64,000 nt of DNA from Neodiprion pinetum. Lineage: Eukaryota; Arthropoda; Insecta; Hymenoptera; Diprionidae. This document shows, piece by piece, positions 57,114 to 64,000 of the stretch. Position 1 is the stretch's first letter. Each line of letters opens with the position of its first letter. Where the stretch lies: contig NC_060238.1 of the NCBI RefSeq assembly GCF_021155775.2, positions 22,908,470 to 22,972,469 of the forward strand. The letters are read 5' to 3'. Both the position numbers and the translations under genes were made by a program. The notes below the pieces were generated by a model. The model worked only from the letters and a program-made list of their open reading frames with translations, made no database searches and had not been told where the DNA came from.

Positions 57114-60100
57114 CGAGAGTTTTTCACTTTCAAGGACTCGCAAGTGGGCTGCAAAGTTGCGACATCGAAATATATCCGGACGATGTAAACAATTGACGGA
57201 AGACTCGAGTCCTTGTAAGTATATTATACGGTAATGACTATCTTGAAGTTCATGACTGAGCTTTTTTTGGACGAGTCTGGTTCAACTGATTTTTTGTCAT
57301 TTCGTTCGAATATAGTGGCATGTGTGGAGTTTGAAAGAGCTCATTTACACAAAATCAGGGTTGAAGGAGAGATTGGTTAATCGCAGATATCTAAAAAGAG
57401 ATATCGATATTCGAAAAAGCTCTGGTTCAATCAAGAGTTAAGATTCGTAGAGCTGATCGAACGATCTATCACTCAACATTCCCTACTAATCATATGCCAA
57501 TACCTTCTCACATCACCTCGCAGGATGATGAAAATTAGCATGAAAGGATGAAAAATGTTTCCAAAGCTGCGACCCCTCGACGTTTGAATAATTTCTGTCC
57601 AACAATAAAAGAGTGGAAGCAGACTGTTCCGTGAACTTTAGTTTGAATAATCGTTACAGTGCGTGTATTATAAACTCCAAGTGAACGATGGCTTCCGGTG
57701 CCTGTTTCATGTCCCGTTTGTGCTTCGAGGTCCCGTTCTTACCCCGCTGGGTTCGAATGCATGTGGATAGGTAGGACACGTTACCTGAACGAATCCACGC
57801 ATTAATGGACAGCCCTCTTTGACTCGTCGCTATACGAAAATAGACAACTGACAGCCGACTGCCACGCAATCAACAAATTTCAGCTATCTCTGCTCGTCAA
57901 CGTCGATGCCCTCAACGTGGATTGTTGCGATACCTCTCGTTCACTAATTTGTCATCGCCGCGACTGTTCCGCTTCCTGATTCGATGTAAAGGTAGGTCAA
58001 TTGAATGTTTAACAATAGCGAAGCGTCACGTTTCTAGTAATTTGGAGAAATTTAATCAGTATCGAAAAATATGTTTTATCTTTTTTTCTTTGCGTTCACT
58101 CGAATGGATTGAAGTTATAGTTTTTTCAGTGAGACAGAAACCTTATCGCGGAAGTTTTACATTCGAATAAAAATTTCAAATCGACGTTCAAAAAACGGTT
58201 GCAGTTCAATTTTAGAAGAATCTGTGGAATCGTTTTACCGAAATTCAGGGTAAAAACCAATTTTCATCCTGCAAAGCTTGACAAATTTTATGAAAGAGTG
58301 TGTTTGTTTTTCAAAATTTTCTCTTTTCGTTACGATTGTAATCGCGAACGGGAGTAAAACGCGAGGTCGAAATTTCGAGGGACAGAGTCTGGCCTTTGTC
58401 ACACATGGGCGAGTGACTGGGATTGGGTATCGATAATGAAAATAGATTCGCGGGTTTCCCGGCGGAGAAGAACCGAATTGATAATAGATTATCGTCACGC
58501 GAGGTATTCGGAATCAACGGATATAAATGTCACCACGTTACGGTTTCCAGGGGACCCGAAAAGACGAGTACTCGTGTCTCTCGAAGAAGAATTCACCGAA
58601 CTTGTTTCAAAAACTTCAAAAATCGGCAAGAAGTTGTTTTTCACTAGTTTTATTGACCTGTATCGTGTTTAATATTTTTCATAATAAAACGGGATTGTTT
58701 ACTGCAGAATAACATAATATATCGGTACTTGGCGTCGATACCGATTTCAAGAAATCGTTACACTGATTAAGAAGAGAATAAAACGAGATTTTCATATTAT
58801 CGACGCTTCTTCGGCGTTGATTTCCTCGACTAAAAAATCGAAATTTTCAATTCGCCGATCGTCATTTTATCGCATCACATTCCAAAATCTTACCGATCAC
58901 TTTAAATTTAATGGGTACCGATTTCAGTTATATTCGGTATCTAGGACGAAATTCATTGCCGTTAAATTCCGATTGAACCGAAAATATTGAATATCAAAAA
59001 ATTCCTACAATCGGCAAGATTTTTTTTTTTTTTTTTGGTTTTTTTTTTCTTCCGTTACTCATAAATTTTCGCACTTTACAAAGGGATTAAATTGAGTTGT
59101 ATACAAACCGCGATTTTCCCTCCCACCGTTTCAGCACCACGCAGAACTTTTCGAGGTGTGAAGAAGATGGTTCCGGGTTGGCTTGAACGAGTTAATTTAT
59201 TACGTGTACGAAAGTCGGTTAATTACCCGCGGCGTTCTCCCGCGTAATAGTTATGTTTTATACTCACACAAGAGCGTAGAGTGGTTAAGTGCGTTAGTTG
59301 AACACACTCAAACACGGTTTGGCTCTATGCGTTCAGAGCGGAAACTCGAGAGCACGACGATCCAGCTATTACAATGCCGCAATCGAGAAAGCGGCTATTT
59401 TTAGGGATTTATCTGGAGATAAAAATTAGTACGGTTTCTCAACGCGATCAGAATCCCCCCACATCGGACTTAAACGTATTTTGTGTAGGAAATGCTTTGC
59501 AAAAGAGATCCAAAATCGTAAACGAATTGTGTAATCCAACCAATTAACGACTTGAAATATTTTCTATTCAACTAAAGGACAACGTCCTTAATAGCCACAA
59601 GATCGAAGGTTATTAAAATCTCCCACGTTTTCAATTTATCCGTCGAACTGACCGAAGATGAATGGCTGACAACAGATTAGTTCAGAGGTCACGACAATCG
59701 TGTCTAATTCAATCGGGCTTGATTACCTTACCGTCGATATTAAAATTGGAACAAATGATGTTGATACTAATTAGGCTTCGAGTCTGAAGAATGAACCGAA
59801 AACTTGACGAGAAAGAAAATTAAAAAAGCACATTTCTGCGAATGAATCGTAACGCAATGGCGGTGAATTTGGTTCGAAATGCAGCAAAAATTTTTTTTTT
59901 TTTAAATCAGTTTAACCAATTAAACCAGTGACATTGAATTAGTGAGAACAATATTTCATCGAGATGATTATCCGAGTGTGAAATGATGGCAAAGTGAAAA
60001 AAGAAAAAGAAAAAACGGTCGCTACGAGTCGTTGAAAGACAATTATTAATCACAACTCTCAGCTGTGAGAAATTGCAGAAACGGTGATTTTTCGTCGCGT

Positions 60101-61411
60101 CATATTCTTCTATTTCAGTGCAAGATGGTCTGAAATTTTATTTTTATTACCAAAGATAGTTCTCTGAGCGATATTTTTGGAATACGTCAAGGTTGAAGTG
60201 ACTCGGCGGAATGCGGGTAGAATGTATTTGGCAATTCCTGAAATCCTGGCGTTAATTAGCGCCGGCCGGTCTCCGTATATCAAACTGTCGCTTGAGCAGC
60301 ATACGCGTAGAGATACGAGCATAACAGGCATGCACGCCAGATTAGCCTGAAACAATGCGTGGCCTGAGTATACACAGGTCGGTCAACAATCGGTGCAATA
60401 GCATTTGGTCATCGGGGTTGACCAGCCAAAATTTCCGCTACCCGAGTCAGAATCCGGTTATCAGTCGACCGGTCCCTTTGCTGTGCGAAATCCGTTTCGC
60501 TCTGCGCTAGCAAAATATACCGCGTACAATCAGGATGAATAGACTCGTTTTGTGCCAAGTTAATCTTCGATTTTGTTCAGCGAGTTTTGCAGGGCGATAT
60601 TCGCAAGCTCTGTGCGAAATCATTCCGCTGCCTCAATCAGCTATAGCGTATAAAAATTTCTCCGCTCGTTACTTCGACACCCGCAGGGCACGTGGCTTGG
60701 GTAAACGGAAGGTCCGTGTTTTGCGATAAAAATCTAATTCAGCGAACAAAGGTGTTCGGAACGCAATTGCTCAGCCTTTGTTAAAAGTTGGTGAAAGCGA
60801 ATTCCTGAAGAGGAATTCTTCGGGAAGTCATCCGGTGTTGCGCCAATTTTGATATTCAAAATCCCCCGATTTTTCGCAAGGGGTATTCGATTCTGGGAGG
60901 GTGTTTTCACGGAGAGAGTGATTCGACGGGATGTGCGAGGCTTGCCGGTCCTGACGGATGACGATTAGGCGAATTTGCGGCTCGCTGAAAGGCCAACGAA
61001 GCAGTTTCGCAAGCGGAGTAACCGGACAGGGTGAATGGTGTCAGCGGTGGGATCGACAGGCTTTGGATACCTGTTCAAAACGCGCGTTTGTGTGGCAAAC
61101 TTTGGCTCCGGACCTCCTCGAGCTCTAATTGCAATTAATTAGCGCGAGCCATGAAACCGTAATTAACGTCCAGGTCAAGCCACGGTGCAGTTATCACCGT
61201 ACACAGCGGTTTGAAGGACTGAATGCGCGAATTCGCAGCACAGATTTGAATCGACTCGAGTCGACCGGGATCAAGATACGCGATCAAGCAATCGCGGGGG
61301 CGTCTCGAGTCATTTTTTGTCTCCATCAGCCTTGACACTTTTTGCCCTCTAAGGAATAATTGGGCAAGAATCCGCGCTCGCAGCGAGCCATATGCTCCGA
61401 ACAAAAACCAT

Positions 61412-61416
<5 letters not shown>

Positions 61417-61444
<28 letters not shown>
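61417..61444 (+). repeat. (TC)14 microsatellite
   Basis: Perfect TC repeat in the distal intergenic part. Smaller CT and CA tracts are at 62284-62300 and 62437-62457. Confidence 0.9.
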
Positions 61445-61448
<4 letters not shown>

Positions 61449-62792
61449 CACCGCTGTTTTACTTTCTGAGTAATCGACCATCGCTTAAATTAACTTGCGA
61501 GTCGAGGACGATCCGGGTCAAATTTAAATAATGGTCTGGAAATACGGTGTGAGTCACCATTTCGTCACTACTTCAAGAAATATACAATTTTTGGAAAAAG
61601 GGTAAGTTTTGAGCTTTCGTTACTTCATTTTCGAGCCTTGCCAATCTTTGAAGAAAAAATTCTGGCCCTCCCGACAGAATTGTTAACTAGCCTCGTTTAT
61701 TTTCATGCGAAATTAAAACGTTCGGAGAAAAACGGCCTTCATTCGGATTAAAGAGTAACAGACCTTGAAAATTGGAATCAGTCCAATTCAGTCTCAGTTC
61801 AAACCTTGATGAAAATTGAGTATCTTGGTAAAAAATTCCGGCAATTAATCAACGATCGGGTAACCGAGCTTTCGTAAAAGTTTTTTGAATTTCTCTCATT
61901 ACGTACGAAAATCGGTTTTTCGTAAAGGAAAGGAAGATTGAAAAAAAAAAGTGGTGGTGGTTCATATACACTGGATGTGAGACCCGGAGCTGCGTCTGCA
62001 GGATCCGTGGGAGAGAGAAAGAGAAAAAGCCAGACCTAACGGTGTATAACATAACGTGGGTATACGAATTTCGCAATATTTTGAGGAAGGGAGAGAGCGG
62101 ATTCTGCAGAAGTTAGATCCCGGTGAAATTAATTGGTAATTATCCTAGAATTAGCGCGTAACTCGCACGCATCTTCTTATATGAACATATACCAAGATGG
62201 GTAGGTGTGCGGTATATTGTAATATAAATAATTCACCGGCTACGGCTGTTGCGGTATAAAACGAGTAGGACTCGGGTTTTTCCCTCTCTCTCTCTCTCTT
62301 CCCCTCTCCTTGTCTTTCTCTAATGTTCATAGGATAGTTCAGCCGTGATTCTCCCACGCATCGCATTATGCGCCTGCAAAGCCATACCATGATGTAACAA
62401 TAAACAGGCTTCAACCATGCGGACAAGCGTATATAAACACACACACACACACACACGGTTACACGTGCATGGATTGTACATATCTACGAAACAGCTTTCT
62501 CTGCCCGTTTCCTCCAAAATCCACCGACGAACAATGGGAAATAAAGATAGACTTTTCCGCGCGACGCTCTCCGTGCGAACTGGAGCCTCGAATTTCCCCC
62601 ACTACGCGGGCCCCACAACGGGCCCCTGGGCCCCTCTTGGGCCGCAAAAGCGCGAGGAGGAAGACGCAGGGAATCAGCCCTGTCTGAGAGTATATATACT
62701 CTGGGAAGTTTTTTGTACGGCACATTCGACATTTTGCTCTTGTATCTATCTTATCGCGGATTAGATTTTGGTTTGAGAAAAAAAAAATAAAA

Positions 62793-62829
<37 letters not shown>

Positions 62830-63679
62830 CTCAAATCTGAGCGTTATACTTTGAGATTATGGAAAGAACTGTGCGTCAGGTAATTAACACGTTGCTGAAT
62901 TAAGGCGATTCATTGTCGGAGGGTGTTTTTTTTTTTTTTTTGTTTTTTTTTTTTTTTGTGTGATTTTTTGAGTGAATATAGAACGGAATTTTTTCAACTA
63001 TCCGCAAACACAAACACTCGTTGTGACGCGATATACACGTGGCGAAATAAAAAAACCGTTTCTCGATTAGTCCCGAAAAATATTTTTTACGTCTTATGCA
63101 GTTTGGAAAAACTTGTGATAGAGTGTGAAGTGATAATATCGTTATTATATTCCTATCCCAAATTATGACTTTTGGACTGATTTATGGCAATCTTGATCAA
63201 TTCGGATCTGTAAAAATTATTTTGAACCATAGAATCTGATATTTGCTGAAAAAATTTGTAACAACACTTTTTCTGCTGAGTGCGATCAAAATAACTAGAA
63301 ACATGTTTATGCCGTACTTGTTCTTATTTTATTTTTTTTTCTTTAACGTCAAAGGAGCGGTTGAATATCTCATTAATGAAATTCGATTGATCTGACACAT
63401 TTTTTCTCAGCTTGACCGGACAAGAAAATTCATGCCTGTTAACTTTTTTCTTAACGTAACTTCGAAACAGTATTTTTCGTTCGTCCAGACATAAAATTTC
63501 TCCGTCAAAGACAAACGTCTCTCAATTCGACGCAACTTATACTGATCATTTTCATTAGGGAAACATATCGGTTTTAAGTGATTGGGTGAAATTTTAAAAA
63601 CTACCAATAATAATAATCGTTAAAAATCGTTACGCAATTTTCTCCTTGAAAGCGTCTTAATTGCAATATAAATATCGAG

Positions 63680-64000
63680 TTTCATGGTCTGAATTAAGAA
63701 TTCAGAATTTGAAAAGTTCCAAGAGTGCAAAAATGAGAAAATTTTTAAATCTGTAACAACGTAATTGAGAATGATCCAAGATTTTCAGTTCCGTGAATTT
63801 CTGGCTCGGTGAAATTTCATCACTTTGATTTTTCTTTGTTTTTGATTTTCGATATTTCTGAGCTCAAAATCCTGATCATTCTGATTTTTGTTTTGTTTTT
63901 TTTTTTTTTCTCTCATTTTTTACAAACATCTTAAGTAATCTTAACTTTCGGAATTTCACTCGATCGAAACTTTATTATTCGGATCACCGCTCTATCGGAA
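63680..64000. mobile_element. Foldback element, family C copy 3 (cut by window end)
   Basis: Reverse-complement match to about 47580-47790, including GGTGAATTTCTGGCT-like and GAAATTTCATCACTTTGAT tracts (the latter read on this strand). Continues past the window end. Confidence 0.55.

Larger units (their letters stand above)
53270..64000. other. Intergenic region downstream of the C-terminal-RR gene
   Basis: 3'UTR then the family B element, the C22 run, many microsatellites and a truncated family C copy at the end. A short GC-rich patch with repeated GGGCCC lies at 62600-62660. ORFs here have no recognisable domains. Confidence 0.6.

Noticed and set aside
57890..57980. Exon-like stretch between TTTCAG and GTAGGT
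   Set aside because: The only long frame is arginine-rich and low-information and reads through the donor without change. No adjacent coding exons.

Overview
This looks like nuclear DNA from an insect. Coding is sparse, and the introns are GT-AG with first exons of only 15-18 coding bases. The non-coding DNA is AT-rich, CpG is plainly not depleted, and there are many microsatellites and short inverted-repeat transposons. Both large genes encode secreted proteins with a Rebers-Riddiford (RR, Chitin_bind_4) chitin-binding domain, a hallmark of arthropod cuticle. Hymenoptera would fit the base composition, but that is a guess.

Layout. (1) Positions 1328-20142 (+) hold a four-exon gene for a secreted protein of about 1649 residues: signal peptide, N-terminal RR domain, a very long Gln-rich stretch with internal tandem duplications, and a PYPV/VEK-rich block. 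All its introns are phase 0. Intron 1 carries a cluster of FTZ-F1/nuclear-receptor-type sites, and intron 2 carries a 121-bp tandem repeat. (2) Positions 20143-46305 are mostly intergenic and repeat-rich. A very small three-exon gene lies there on the minus strand (37471-38321), encoding a 44-residue secreted peptide. A MITE sits inside its first intron, and a DIRS-like tyrosine-recombinase retroelement (38487-40044) is inserted 166 bp upstream of its start codon. (3) Positions 46306-53269 (+) hold a three-exon gene for a second RR protein (about 579 residues) with the opposite architecture: a long charged, Gln/Pro-containing N-terminal region and the RR domain at the extreme C-terminus. (4) Positions 53270-64000 contain repeats and no gene I can support.

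Four inverted-repeat families were recognised by comparing the window with itself: a 430-bp TA-flanked MITE (29.6, 37.8 and a decayed copy at 44.0 kb), a GGTGAAACC/TAAGCG element (25.4 and 53.5 kb), a GGGGCGGGGTTGAA foldback (41.7, 47.4 and 63.7 kb) and a CTACAGAA foldback (27.2 kb). The two RR genes are probably co-functional cuticle components. The small peptide gene and the compact DIRS-like element, which keeps a complete set of termini and an internal complementary region, are the least expected items. No rRNA, tRNA or CRISPR was found. Exon boundaries were assigned by eye from splice motifs and reading frame, without transcript data.
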